64,000 bases of DNA, taken from the NCBI GenBank assembly GCA_050084515.1, contig CM114273.1, positions 28,458,001 to 28,522,000 on the forward strand. Direction: 5' to 3'. Of this stretch, positions 22,352 through 36,000 are shown piece by piece. The stretch comes from Blasia pusilla (lineage: Eukaryota > Marchantiophyta > Marchantiopsida > Blasiales). Each line of letters opens with the position of its first letter. Position 1 is the stretch's first letter. Below the pieces are notes generated by a model that did no database searches, was not told the DNA's origin, and saw only the letters and a program-made list of their open reading frames with translations. A program made the position numbers and the translations under genes.

Positions 22352-25300
22352 GTTCAAATGTTCTCTAAGAATGGTTAGTAATTTTTTTGGCCTCCACGAA
22401 GCTACGACTCCTAGAAAATAATTGTAGCAGATCTTATGTCACATCTAGTTTCATTGAGTAGTTAGTGTTGAGACCAACTCTAGACTCCTGTTAATGGCCC
22501 ATATACCTGTGAAACTATAGCAACAACTATGAATTTAAGTGTTCACACGTACTTTACAAAGGAATGTGGCAACTAACATCATACGTTTCGTCACTAAAGA
22601 TCACAAAGAAAGTGAGCTTTGATAATTAGATGCTATAGGTAAAAGGAGCCACTTTGTTTCTTGCCAAGGTCACTGCTGTCGACAACACGATTAGAGAGGC
22701 AATAAAATATTGTACAAAGAGAAAGTGTATTAGGTCAGTCGCTTTGTTATGTTGACGTAGTCCCCAAATCTTAGATCATGGGTACCAAGGCATGGTCTCA
22801 GTGCCAAGAAATGTGTCAAAGATTTAGATTCAACTGCACAGTGTACACTACGGAGAATATTTGGTTGTGCGAATAAGGTTTCTGAAGCAAAATTGGAAAT
22901 GTGCAATAACTATGTTTGATTCAACTATTGTTAATGCTCACAAGTATATAAGGACATTTGCCCTGAAATACTTTAATGATTGTGTTTATTAATTATGTGT
23001 TAAATACTGCTTATGAGCTACTCATATACATGTGACCTTGTAGCTTTAGATATAAATACATTAAAAAAATCAAAAACTATAGATGCAGCATAATATGTCG
23101 CAACCCTCATAACCAAACGAACACCAAATAGGCGCCAAGCGAAACATTAGAACTCAAGTGGACTCACGCTACGATGATTGCGGTTTGGAGAGGCTTTTGG
23201 AAAGGTCTCTTAGAAAAGTCCAAGAGACGAAATGCGGAATAGAATTGTGTGTTTCATGTGTTAGTTTTTGAGACCACGAAACCTAGACCAAACGCAAACC
23301 AAGACTTGAGATGAGTTGAGTCTTGGAAGGTAGGTTGTCAAAGAGATGAGAACCAGTTTTGGAACACGACTAGCGTTTGGGGAATTTGACTGTGTTTTGG
23401 ACCATATTATTCGGGACAAGTAAGAGCTTTTTGGAAATCTTATCTTAAGACGCTTCCAACGCATGTAAGATCTTAGCAAACACATGAGTAAAGGCTGAGA
23501 TATTGGCCTAAAGCGATCGTGAGAGCAATCGGGTTGAGGGCCAATTTGAGGGGCCCGGCTGTCTTTCCCTAAATTTAGGGGGACCCCGGAGATCCCCAAA
23601 AGTACTAATAAGGGAGAGTTTCTGGTGGGATTCTCGCAACATGAACCCCACTTCGAGCACCAAACGACGTCTCAAGGGATGGAACGAGAGTTTGGCGTTG
23701 GAATTCGAAACCCAAACCTGATATAAGGGAGTGGCCACACTTGGATTCCGACCCATGATTCAATTTTTTGTGAGTCTCGGTTAGGGACTCATTGGATGTC
23801 CATCGGACATTTGGAACCGCCAGGCGCAAAACGTCGTTCGAGGTTCCTGAACCGACCAGAAAGTTTGTCCCAAGTCTTTCGAGACTTGCCTGTGTTGTAA
23901 ACCGCGAAACTAGGAAGGTTGAGCTTGATGAGAGACAGAGACAAAAACTCGGAAAGTTAGCCCGCTGATTAATCCAGACCCAACTAACCAGAGTCTGTAT
24001 TTGGATGCAAATGAGCGTTGAGAGCGTGACCTACTGAACGCACGCTTCCACAACAACAAATATTAACGTTCAAGGAGAGTAGGCGCACGACATAGTAGGT
24101 ATGCTCAAACAAATGTAACATGAAGCAATTAATGATTGACTTGTTATATATCTATCACCCTAATTTTACTCAATGCAAGCAAGCTACATTCAAGCAAAGT
24201 TGACGTTAGTGATATTCCTAGGTTCCCAACAATAGATCAAGAACAGTTTGAATTTCCTAAAACTAAATAGCAATCGCTAGTCAATTGATGGGAGGCAAAC
24301 AACACACCTCAATGCACTATGCACTTAATACCCACATTACGCATATTGAGGCAGCAAGAAAATTGTCTTTGACTATTCTCATATTCTATCATCCTAGACA
24401 TGCAAAAATTCATATATTTTGTGGAAATATAGGTATACATTTTGATTGCATATTCAAAATAATTATCCCATGTCATTTTCATAAAGGGTGATATTGGGGA
24501 ATAAGCATAGTCCATCTGCATATAGATATATACAAAAAAAATTGAAATCCAAATCCCATCACCAATAATAATATATTAAATATATTCAAGAAGCTCACTT
24601 GATCAACGCACCTAATTTTTGGCAATAATAACCACATATACACATCTTACGCCTTTAGAGGGTTAGCTCGTTGTGAGATGTGTGCTTCATAGGGAAGTAC
24701 AATTATGTGTATCTCTGGGTGTGATTGTGTAGCCAAAACCTTAGAGTGATGGGAAATCTATGGTGGACATGCAATCCGAGTAGTTTACCCAAGAGTAGCT
24801 GAATGTTAGCATTGGCCAACAACATCTCACTAAGCATAGGAATGGAAAACCACATAGTGACGATACAGATAGGAAATGAATGGGGATTCCCATAGTTCAA
24901 ATATGATCAATCATTAATGAAAGCTTGTTACCTAAAATCAGTGGAAGAACCAATTAGAACTTAACCTTACACATGAGAAATGTTGCACATTCCTTGAGGT
25001 GCAGCAATCGATATGAATATAATTCCATCCATTGAATATAATGGCCTAGAGCTCCATGAATTGTGAACATTCTGCCATACTTTGCAGTAACAACAATAAC
25101 ACGGTCCCAAAAAAATGTCCAATCCCGTAGTGTAGGTTGTAGTTCTCGAAGCCTAAAACAATGTGTTGTCAATAGGTAATCATGGATACCACACAAAAGA
25201 TTCTCCACACTAACCATGAAACTAACTCCTAGAAGATAAAGTGAGTCTACGCATACCTTGGACTAGTAGTAGCCTTCTCACCTTGAATTCATGTGTAATT

Positions 25301-25995
25301 AACAATTTATGGAATTCACATTTTTTTGCCAGAGCTTTTGCCAGTTGAACGAAATATTACTCCCTCTAGTAGACATTGTGTGCTGTGCACCCATGCATTG
25401 AGGCCACCCATTGTCGTGCAAAATAACAGTGACAAGGGTTACTACCCATCGAAATAGGTAAAGTTCCCAAAAAATGGAAAGGGATTTGAGGGACTTTACA
25501 TGCTTCAAGAATGTCTTGTTCTGACAGTCTTTGAGCGTGCCGATTGTCGCAACGATCGGATTATTCTTCACTTGGTTTGCCTTATCGTTTCCTCTTAAAC
25601 ATATGAATGTCATGTTCAACCTGGATTCTCAACACCTATCCAACAACGATGTGAATGACACGTCTTCTTATTGCCACGTGGACGTTCTCACCTCTCTACA
25701 TTCCGGAACGACGTGTTGCAACCAGATTTTCAGGGCCAAATTCATGCACTTCTCTATATTATTTAATCCTCCTTTACGAGGGGGAAGAAAGAGTTTTGTT
25801 ATATTAAAAAATGTAGTTGGAGGATGAGGAAATGCAAAGAAACCTCTTTATCAATTTCTCCCTTATAGTTAACCTATTATTAACTATTCTCCTAACTCTA
25901 ACTATAATAGATCTCGTGAACATGTGGAATTTCTAATCTAGGCTACTTTCGAGCAAGGGATTTTTGTTGTGATCCTCCAAAGCTTTTAAAACGCA
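22352..25995. other. Intergenic DNA with a GC-richer block at 23100-24080
   Basis: No gene was recognised. 23100-24080 has mixed base composition and short frames on the minus strand, none with motifs. On the minus strand TGTTGGGAACCTAGG begins at 24231, which resembles an LTR start, and TGTCGCAAC at 23096 would be its other end in reverse. A decayed ~1.1-kb LTR is possible but no target duplication or partner was seen. 24085-25995 is AT-rich. Confidence 0.35.
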
Positions 25996-26037
25996 TATCA
26001 TGCACGTATACATTGCTACACAACATACATGGTTGTC
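25996..26037 (-). repeat. Fragment of the PHD-gypsy LTR end
   Basis: TGCACGTATACATTGCTACACAACATACAT resembles, with a few changes, the terminal LTR sequence at 51321-51352, in the same (minus) orientation. No other part of the LTR is visible nearby, so this is a short remnant or chance retention after rearrangement. Confidence 0.5.
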
Positions 26038-28104
26038 ACATATACTAACATAAAATATTCTACATAACACATCACATCAATATGTGTATCATCACATAAA
26101 AAGGCCATACCTTGGTTGCAGTCTAATTTGGATGAAGGGCTTTACTATCCCCATAATCAATTACTTAATTCAAAATCCTCAAATTAAATTCAATTGTCAC
26201 TCAGGAAATTCTCACTTCCAAAAATGGTAGTGACCCACAAATGCAACAGGTATGTAGACCCAATCTCTAGTCCTAACTTGACCAGCAAATACTCAAGCAT
26301 TTGCCAATCCGTCAGCTCTCGCTCCATACCATATGTGAGACCTACAACATCCATGGAAGCTTGCTGCACGATTTCATTGCAGCAAAATCTCTTGAATCAA
26401 TCACTACCTCCCTATCCAAATTCCATCCTCGTAGCCTCATGTCTCTTGGATTCATAAGCATGCCTTCACTCATGTTAACTTTCTATGTATTCTTTGCCAC
26501 CATTTTGCTCAAGAAGCCATATTTTCCTTCATGCAACGATTGAGAAACTCCACATAGATTTTGAGAGTGCACGTCTAACTTTGAAGTAAGTTGTAATTGA
26601 TTGATCCGAAACTTTGCACTCTACTGCCCATGCAACTCACAAACTACCTCTTGTTCTTCCACATAACTAATTGATGGTCAAGGTACCTACAAAACAAGAA
26701 ATTCGCTTTGACATCATCTTTTGATGGAGCAATGCACATAAGAATCCTTTTAGATCTTGATCTCAACGAGTGACACGTTATGTCTCACTGCCATCCACCT
26801 TCAACCCCCTTGGACTCTAATACTCTTGATTGATTTTTTTTGTCACCCAAGAGATCTCTGAAGCACCGCAAGATCATCCACCTATAATTTCCTCTACTAA
26901 ACACAACCATGTTTGATGAAGAAAACCAAAATTTTAACACGATAGTTCACACAATTGATTTCAGAAGAAAACCTTGGCGCACCCTCTACTCACAAGTTAA
27001 CTCACGAATATCCACGACGACCATAACTTATGCGATCAAGGTTTAGATAGCGTAGATCTTTCCACAATAAAAAAAACTATATCGATAACACTAAACAAAA
27101 TCAAGTCAAATCTATCCTTAACATGAGGGAATCCAATTCGGATACATGTCAACATCACCTCACCCTACCTTATGCTTGGAAGACTGAATTGTGGAAAGAA
27201 GAACCTCTCCAAGCTTTACCTTTGGGTCTAATCCTCTCCGAGCCCAAGGATCCAAAAAGATGATCTTTGCATGAAATTCTCTTCAACCTACTCAACAAAT
27301 TCCTATCAAATTAAGATTATCCAAAAACAAACTCCTTAAAGGTAACACATACACATAAATCACCACAAAAACAAGGTTGCCCAAATAAAATCCATGTCTA
27401 AGAACTTATGTTCATCCTATTGAAGGACTTGATTATGTGAGTTCCATCTCCCCCCTCGCGTCCGAATTCCACGCTTGCCCACCGCTTCCTTCCCCCACCC
27501 CCACTCCTTGCCCTCACATTGCTCGACCCACCACCACGAAAAATAAATGTGGGTCCTCTTGCAATCTAAAACTACGGGGAACATTCTTTACCAAATCTAG
27601 TGGAAGCTTCTTTCGGTCTCATCTTTGCAAGGTAAACATAATAAATTAAAAGCTACTCAAAAAATAATTTATAAAGTAGAATTATACAAACATAAAAAAA
27701 GTGAAGATGATAAATATCACCGATACATCACTTTGAATGAAAGACTCTTTAAGATATTATCGCTCCTTTTCTCAAAGCTAGTGTTGAGCTTGTTACATCT
27801 TTCTATAAATAGTGACAAAATGGAAAACACATTGTGTATGAAATTAAAAGCCCAAGAATTCTCTCACTGCGCTTACACACCCAAAAAACTTCCTACAGGT
27901 CAACTAAATCGTCCTTAAACCAGTTTTGCCCTGAAATTTTGAGCATAGTGACCGTGTTATGTAGGAGGCAAGCGAAGTTCACAATGACCTTAAAGCGGTG
28001 CTTTATTGCCAACCAATATTTTCAATGATCATCGGGATGCGCTCAAAAAAATTTCTTGCATCTTGGGCTGAGGTGCGCATCACCACCTCAATGGGCCCCT
28101 CTAA
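26038..28104. other. AT-rich intergenic DNA
   Basis: No gene was recognised. Short plus-strand frames (for example 26194-26457 and 27437-27649) have no conserved motif and AT-biased composition. The Helitron at 28105 is inserted at the right edge. Confidence 0.5.
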
Positions 28105-28271
28105 TCTATACTATTAACGGAGGAGGGGTTTTCCGGGGAAAATGGGACGCGTCTCTTTTGAATCCACAGGAGACGCGTGGGTAAGGGGGACATTCAAGTA
28201 GCAGGGCATTCAGGGGTGGGGAACATGGAGGGGACCGTGCATTGCACGGTCCCTTCACGGGTCCTAACTAG
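28105..28271 (+). mobile_element. Short non-autonomous Helitron, 167 bp
   Basis: The 5' end is TCTATACTATTAA, a typical plant Helitron start, preceded by A. The 3' end is CTAG followed by T (28268-28272), i.e. CTRR-T with insertion between A and T. A perfect 11-bp inverted repeat, GGGACCGTGCA/TGCACGGTCCC (28232-28254), stands 13 bases before the 3' end, as the terminal hairpin should. It carries no coding sequence. It lies about 315 bases beyond the CLPP3 stop codon, so it could fall near the 3' end of that transcript. Confidence 0.85.
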
Positions 28272-28586
28272 TCCAACCAATTGCAAGGCACATTAGGTTT
28301 CATTACTTCGCATGGATGGCGAACTAAAACATCATGTCATCTGCAAAACACTTTTGTCTAGGTATGAAATTCAGAAGAAAAAAAAGCAAAAATTAATTTA
28401 CAGATTAACCAGCCTATAGATTATTCATCCCAGATCATTGTCAGCCTCCCAAATGTGATGGTAAAAACTGGTGACTTTGACTCCCATGACATCAAATATT
28501 GTAATCATTTTACAACATTTCTGGAAACTTCAATATGGAACATTTCAATCCGTTGGCATTTCTATGGAAACAAAGGTACTATATAT
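28272..28586 (-). other. Probable 3' UTR and terminator region of CLPP3
   Basis: This stretch lies directly downstream of the CLPP3 stop codon on the minus strand. It is AT-rich with A/T runs, as plant 3' ends are. No single polyadenylation site was fixed. Confidence 0.4.
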
Positions 28587-31500
28587 CTAGCTACTTGCAT
28601 TTTCTCCAACTTTCTCTGGCAGACGTATTTGTTCAGTTGGTAGCTGTTTTCGCTCTTTACCCTCTTTCACAGTCCAGTAATTCCACACCCTAGACTTTGG
28701 AGGCTCCTTGACTTCTCCCAATGGAGCTACAAGGCCAGGCTTGCCATCATCTATAACTTCATCCACTAGCCCATAAGCCTTGGCTTCCCATGCACTCATG
28801 AAGTAATCTCGGTCGGTGTCCTCCTCGATCTGCAGGAGGATGATCCGGAAAACAGTCAAGGAAAGATATCACTAAATCATCTCAAATAAGACATTAAAAA
28901 GGAAAGATAGAAGGCGTGAATTCAAACATAGGTATTTGGCAAGAGAGGCATGACCAGCATCTACATCCACTACTTGACCATTCAGAGATAAACATGTACT
29001 TAACACTGAACATTGGGTTATGGCCTTGGATAGTAGAGTAGACTGAGTCCTCAAGGTCCACAGACATGAACCGTGAAAACTCAGAATGAAGTAAACCACA
29101 ATTGAATCGATAAATGATCAGAGACTGCTGTAAGAAGCAAGACCTGTCCTAGCATGGCAACCATTGACCTTCGCCCCTAGCTTGGCCAATACTAAAGACT
29201 GGGATTGACGCAGACTGAGGAAGACAAGAAAAAAGTCTCATTTCAGGAGGGAGGATCTCTCTCTTAGTGTGAGTGCTTAATATAGACTACCGGTGCACAT
29301 TTTCCACGTTCCACCCAATTAACGCTCTGCAACACTTCATAGCTTGTCTGGTTTGGATCCCTAAAAGCTGCTGATTTCCAGTGAAGATCTGGACATAGCA
29401 TTTAAGCTTTTGAACATGACAAAAAGCACAACTGTGGCATAATTGTCAGTATGTGCGTAAATTTCACACAAACGACCAGATAGACTGGAAGTTTCATCCC
29501 CACCATCAGAGAAGGTGGAGGATGTGTTCCAATCCTGCCCTTCTTGTCGTTCAGGGGGACCGGCCCTGTCCTGAATTTAACATTTAACTGGTCCCAAAAC
29601 AAGTAGGTCCCCTCAAATAGTTCTTAATATCTCTTGTTCAGAATACACATTCCAGAGAGAAAGGTTTGATGTTTTGGCTGCTTCATTGGTGCTGTGTTGC
29701 TGCGAGCACTGTCCCACTGCTTTGTTTAGAATATCCGGTAAGGGTTGCTCCCTTTAGTCCCACAGTTCAGGTCCTGTAGGGAGCTACATCACATTGACAA
29801 TGTCTGGAGCCTTTGTCATACAAGATTTGCCCCACTTCACTGGCCTCCTTTGGGTCCAAGTAATCACCATCAACACTTTGGGATAGTGATGGGAGCCCAT
29901 TTCTTCCAGCTGCCTCCTCCATTTGAACTTGGCGATGCAACATCTATCTCTTTAAGTATATGATCAAAGAGAGGGCGCGGCATGCAAGTCAAGGTTGGAG
30001 TCCTTGCTCGACTGGTACAAGAAGTTCTCAACAGACCATGCCAACCTCTTTTCTCTAGATAATGAGTTACTTCAGAGGTACACAGATTTTGATGGTCAGT
30101 TGGGAGGCATGGCAGACTTAGTCAACCAATAGCATCTTGTACAGAGTTTGGCTGACCTTTGAAATTAGGAAAGGCCAACTATAGACACTGCAAGATGTGC
30201 TCTCCACAGACAGGTCTGGAACCCAAATATAACATTACATATCACTTATGAAAGTCTCTGCATCGTGCTTCACCAGAGAGGACGAATTAGTCAATCAAAG
30301 TCCCTTCCGAGATATCCTTCACCTAGGCTCACCTGACGTGTAAGCATCATTGGTTGCTGAACTTTCAGTTGATTGGAGGAATGACAATCTACATTTAGCA
30401 ACTGGCACTATTTCCTGAGCGGAAAATTAAGGTTCTTACCTGATCCTCAGGTTTTCCGGTGAGGCGAGACATAATCTTGCACATCTTCCGCTTATGGTAC
30501 ATCATCTCCCTTACTTGTAGCCCTACGTCAATAGCCTAGAAGTGCAAGAAAATACTGTGGTCACAGAGTGCTTGATCACTTTGTCGAGTAAAAAGATGGC
30601 AATTGAGTCAGTGCAGACAGCATACAACACTCCTGGTCATATGCATTCAAACCTTGCCACAAGAGTCGTGACAAATCCCTAGAACATACCATCAAAACGA
30701 TTACAAGCCAAATGTAATCTTAAACCACTTTTTGCAAGCAGTGAGAAACATACCGATCCACCAGCACCACCCAAAGGTTGATGAATCATAACTCGAGCAT
30801 TCGGCATGCAGTAACGTTTCCCTTTAGCACCAGCAGCCAGTAGAAATGCCCCCATTGAAGCCGCTAGACCAAAGCAAGTTGTAGAAACGTCGGCTCTGCA
30901 AAGCTTCATGGCATCGTATATACCCATCCCTGAACCCCCTGGTTTGAGTACTTCATGGCAAGTCCCTCCCAATCTACATAGCTGGTATCAAATTGGAATT
31001 TCAAATTTACCTGAAGTGTTCATGACGAAACCCTGACAGCACAAGGAAGATAATTCATCTAAAATTTTACTCGGCGGCTTCAGCTATGAAAGAATTTACC
31101 TGCAGTGACCGAACCACCAGGAGAATTGATGAACAATTTAATGTCCTTGGTAGGATCTTGGGCATCAAGCAGCAACATTTGACTAATTATGATATCCGCG
31201 GTCATGTCCTCGACCTGAACAGCACATGACAAAATTGTGAAATCCTCTCCCATCTGAATAAACATTATAACTTCATTCTCCCGTCAATTCCTCCAATTGT
31301 TGGACTCAATTTCAAGATGTCAGCTCTCTCTACCGTAACCTTAGAGTAGCTAACACTCATCCAGGTTCCATGACAATTCAACCACAAATCAAGAACCACA
31401 CGCCTCTCTCCTGTACAGGATTCCCTGTTACAATTTCCGGATCGGTAATTGACCCTCTAGGTGAATACTCACCCAAGTTCCAAAATGAGTCCACTACAAA

Positions 31501-32100
31501 AACAAAACAAAAGAGACGATGGATGTAAAGGCACGGTATAACAGAAGCGAGACATGATACCATTCAGACAGCCACATAGATGAACCACGAACACACGAGT
31601 AAGATCCGAAACGAAGGCCAGTCTACTCTGCGAAGGACGTATACAGCCAACAGACAGCCGAGAAATGAAGGTCAAAAAAGTCGAACCTGGGAGCCTAAGA
31701 AAATAATCCTCTGCTGCAAAAAATTGGTACTGGGGTCCAAGTCCTGTAACCTCGGTTGCTCGGGTGAATAGTACCCATTGATCTCCATTCCCGAATACCT
31801 CGCCACCACATTCCGTCTTCTCGCAGGCCATCTGAGCTCCGACCTAATTGCACCACTGGTCCCCTGAGCCAGCACAGCATCTTGAAAAAATCTTCATTCA
31901 TCACATAAACCGCGCAGAGCACAGACAGAACAGCAATTCAAAGCGAGTGCAACCTAAACGCTCCTAGCGACGCCATGCCATTCCTCGATTCCCTGATTCC
32001 ATACCGTGGAACGCCGCGGCAGGACGAGCGCTTGCTGCGAGGCCGGTACACAGGCGCAGGTGCCTCGCAGTGCCACCGTGAATCCCAACTGCATCGTCAT
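28587..32100 (-). CDS. CLPP3: Plastid ATP-dependent Clp protease proteolytic subunit, ClpP3-type
   Basis: Six exons on the minus strand: 32100-32005, 31863-31687, 31214-31100, 30929-30754, 30535-30440, 28829-28587; all GT-AG with matching phases, giving 300 residues. The serine protease core degrades unfolded stromal proteins delivered by Clp chaperones. The catalytic triad is visible: Ser154 in [11 protein letters not shown], His179 in MIHQPLGG, Asp228 in DTDRDYF; the spacings (25 and 49) equal those of E. coli Ser97, His122 and Asp171. Other marks: [38 protein letters not shown] and the C-terminal extension [14 protein letters not shown]...[10 protein letters not shown], which matches plant ClpP3 better than ClpP4-6. 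Residues 1-60 are Ser/Thr/Arg/Ala-rich without acidic residues at the start, fitting a chloroplast transit peptide. The first exon (ATG 32100, or 32094 in frame) is the least certain part. The last intron is about 1.6 kb. Confidence 0.92.
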
Positions 32101-33000
32101 GGCTCCCGCACGCACCCACGCTCGCTACCGCACACCCTCAGTCGCCAACACCTCGCTTGGAATGCTCGAAAAAATGGCCGAGGATACACAGGCATGAAGA
32201 AACCAGGACGGAAGAACCCGCGCTCGGATCGCTCGTCGAAAGCTCCCCTGTGCGACCGGCTCTGGCAGCGGAATCAATGACATGAATGAAAGGCCATTCC
32301 TACGAAAGCTTCTCGTTGCTCGCCAAAAATCACTCTCTCTCGGGGGTTTAAGGGTACAGTACATACGGTATGTGCGGGTCACAATGGTTGGATAGATCCG
32401 GGCTCACGAGTAACCCTGGCCGGAACGCTTCCCGTTTTCCCGTTCGGGGCGAGGAAGGCCCGGCTGGCTTCCTGGAGGGTTCCCGGGCCCTTTCTGCAAC
32501 ACCGGGGCCTCCCGGGAACCGTAGATTACCTGCCGGGATTTGACCTTTCTCCCGGGACCCCGAAACCTGAGTACGCAAACGTGGTTGTCGCTATTCCCGA
32601 CTATCCGGAAACTAACACTACATGGTGGTGAAGCCTTATTTGTTCGTTTTCCGAAAGGAGGAATGGACAGATTTCGTTCACCCTGGATGACCTATCGCAG
32701 CCGTAGATCTTTACGGGTCGATCTTTTCTCCCTGCCCGCTGCTGTCTACATTTGTTTTGAGTCGTTCGATCCTCGTTGGGCGGCTTTAGCTGAAGAGATA
32801 GATGCCTTCGAAGTCATCAACGGGAATTGCGGGTAGACCAGAAGGCATCCCTCCTTTCCCGTTCAACTTTGATCTTGCCACGTCGTGTTTAGAGTGGCCT
32901 GCCCTCTCAAGTCTCGCTCTCCCGAGCCCCTCATGGCCATCGTTTCTTCCCGTTTTGTGACGAGTTGGGATTTGTCACCGGTCGATTTTCACTACCGTTA
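32101..33000 (-). promoter_or_regulatory. GC-rich upstream region of CLPP3
   Basis: About 900 bases of GC-rich sequence upstream of the CLPP3 start, with repeated CCCGGGAACC/GGTTCCCGGG-like words at 32400-32570, separate the gene from AT-rich DNA beyond 33000. This is probably the promoter and 5' UTR. A frame at 32540-32836 has no recognisable motif. No specific transcription-factor site can be supported. Confidence 0.4.
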
Positions 33001-36000
33001 GTGCCCGTAAGGATCCTTGTTTAAATTTAAATATTCAGTCTCGTTATCAATTTCACCCCAATTATATTATGGGATCCAATTATTTCTGACAACAAATTAT
33101 TTACACTAGTCAAGCATAGGAGCAATAAGAAAACATCTTCCAATTAGTATGTAGATTTTTTTCCTACTCGCGCTCGACAATGTTCTCAAGGACTTATTTG
33201 GATTTTTGCGCATTTTGGAGGGATTTATTTTTTTGATATTTTTTAAAAATAAACGAAATTGACATGGGTGAAGAATAAAGAGGAATTCATTAATTGGATG
33301 GAGAAAAGCAAGGTGGATAATCATCAACAACCTCTACTCACATGCCACTCATATTAATTCACTTGTGAGAATTGTTCAAGGAGATTGATTGAAAAATTTA
33401 CAAATCATAGAAGCCATAGATGGTTCTCAAATAAAATGTTATGTTTTTCGTTCATTTGTGGATCTCCGCATGCCGCTTACTCTAATTCACCCGAGTGCCA
33501 ATTTGAGAATGATTTGTGAGACTCCATATATACGCTTATACTTGTGTATTTGTTCCATCATTTCATCAATTGTTGGCCTCTTAACAGATTTGGAGTATGA
33601 TTCATGTCTACCTCTTAGAATTTCAATGACAATGGATGTATATTTGACAAAAGTCAATTGTTCAATTCCACATAATTCACTTAAGATTTGAAGTGGTCGA
33701 TTGTTGGTAAATTGATAGATAATTACTGCAACACATTTTTGCTGACTGAACTCTCTTATTGCTCTCTCCCCTTTGGCATGAGTGGTATTAATGATTCAAT
33801 CACATCTACTTATTTATGAACATTTTCAAAAGATATTTTGTATCAACATCTCATGTGAGCGTAAACAAAATCGTCATATAAAGTCTAAGCCTCCCTATGA
33901 ATGACCAGCTACCATATGAATTGTCTTCTTATGATCCGAAACTCATTTGCTCCATTTGTTTGACTTCCTTGTCATTCTTTGATAATGAAGTAGAACATGA
34001 ATGAATTTTGATTATGAACATAACAACAAAGTTCAAACATTTGAGACATTATCTTCAACTCTTTGTCTTCTTGTTGTGCTTTCTTGGTACTCATCCCCTT
34101 CAAAACATTAATCAAGATATTCATTGATTGTGTAATACTATCAATCGTATCTCTCGACTTTCTTTTTTGTTTGGTTTTCCTACAACATCCAACTGAAAGC
34201 TTACTTTACGACTTGTACTTATTTTCGAAGGTATAACTTCACATTAACTACTTTTAGATAGGGAGGGTTGAGGTGTGTCTATTGATACCTTTATTATTGT
34301 ATCTATTTATGGATGAATAGATGGATCATGCAACTAATACATTATTCATGAATCTCTCATTCATATAGAAAGCAACAAATTTCCATTAATTTTGGTTCAC
34401 ATCACCTTGATTATAATGATAGAAGTAACACTCTTCATACAAGTCAAGGAAAAGTTTCTCACTTTATTTACTCAATTCAAAATTTGGTTTTTTAGATTGG
34501 AAGGACTCTAAAAATTGATAATTTATGTGAGATATATGTTTTTTTTTCATTGTTCATATGACTCAATAAAAAAACAAGGATAATTTATTCCACATTACAT
34601 GCAAATATCCATTAAACCATTTTGTGGGCTTGAAGCTCTTGCCATTGTGGTCATTTTTACTCTAATTATGAAACCAACTGACTTATACTTATAATAATAT
34701 GAATCTTCTATCATTGGCACACTCTACTATCCAACATTTGATGAGGATTCAACTTGGAAACAATGGAAATTACTTTCTCTTACTTTGGATTGCCAAAAAG
34801 AGGGAATCTGAAAATGTAAGAGTTTGTTTACCTTATCCTTCACTAAAACTCAAGCATTCTTTTTATTGGAAACTAGGAGAAATATGAAGAAATTGAGCCC
34901 TTCATTTGGGGGCCCTATTATGGCTAGGACTTGGATTCATTCCAAGTCCATTAGACCAAAGCCCGAATTACTATGAATTATGAACATGGGAGGAATATGC
35001 CTCCAAACGTAGACATATCACCACCATGTAAATATCTTATTTTTTGCAATCGCATTGTCGAGTCATCACTCTAGTTCATGCTCATCTCAACCAATTTTTA
35101 TTTTGGCCAAAGGTATTTCTCAAGGAATGTTCATTTTGATTTTTCATTCCCCATGAGCCCTTGCTTGATATAGATTCTTCACTTTTATAGCCATGCTTAT
35201 TGTAGTAATTACCACTACTTTCTTCTAAAGAAACTATTCTTCTTGGTTTTTAATCTTTATCTCTTTTGTCTTTCCTGTTGTAAGATTTCTTTGCTATGAT
35301 ATCAAGTTAAGACCAATAGACATTAGTATTGATTTGCTCTTTGATAGCCTATTGTAAAAAATATGTTTCTTTTGTCCTCAACTTGATCAAAATACAAAGA
35401 ACTATGAAAGAGTTTTTGTGTGAGGATGTCATCAAAGAACAATTAGAAGTCATTTTTTTGTTGGGGTTGTCTGAAGAACATCATATATTAGATAACATCT
35501 CATCCATAGTTGAAAAAAATGGTGTAGCTTGGAAGCATGTATGATATAGAAATCGTTTGATACAAGAAGCAAAAAAATCGAATGCAAAGTTTATAAAAGA
35601 GATAAGGGCTTTTGCTAGAGATGATGGAATCAATTATAAGGTTTCGGCCTTCATGCATCATGTCATATCATATGAGTAGATCAAACTTTTTTGGGTTGAT
35701 AATGGAGGAAAATAATTCATGACCAAGGCCTTTGCTACATCCAATCAAACTTATAAGATAACTCTTCTATATTATTTAATTTTACATACTTCCTTTAGAA
35801 AAAGCCATCTCATTCACAGAATTCCTTAATCTATTTAAGTTTATGTTTTCTATAAATGTGCCTATAAGCAAATATTTGTACAAAGATGAGAAGAGTTTTA
35901 ATGGTATGTGTTTCTTCAATAGCTAGGTTTTGTTGAAAGGAGCTTTTTCCAAAGTTCACGCTTTCCATGATTTGGATTATGATTGATGGATCTATTGAGA

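Noticed and set aside
23096-24231. Possible 1.1-kb minus-strand LTR (TGTTGGGAACC...GCGACA)
   Set aside because: No target duplication, no second copy and no adjoining coding remnant; kept only as a note in the intergenic entry.
31469-31922. Minus-strand frames beside CLPP3 exon 2
   Set aside because: They are out of frame with [10 protein letters not shown] and represent shadow frames of exon 2 and its intron.
35329-35640. Copia gag-like helical frame
   Set aside because: The resemblance is only to general helical TE capsid sequence, and there is no adjoining pol; not enough to list as a gene remnant.
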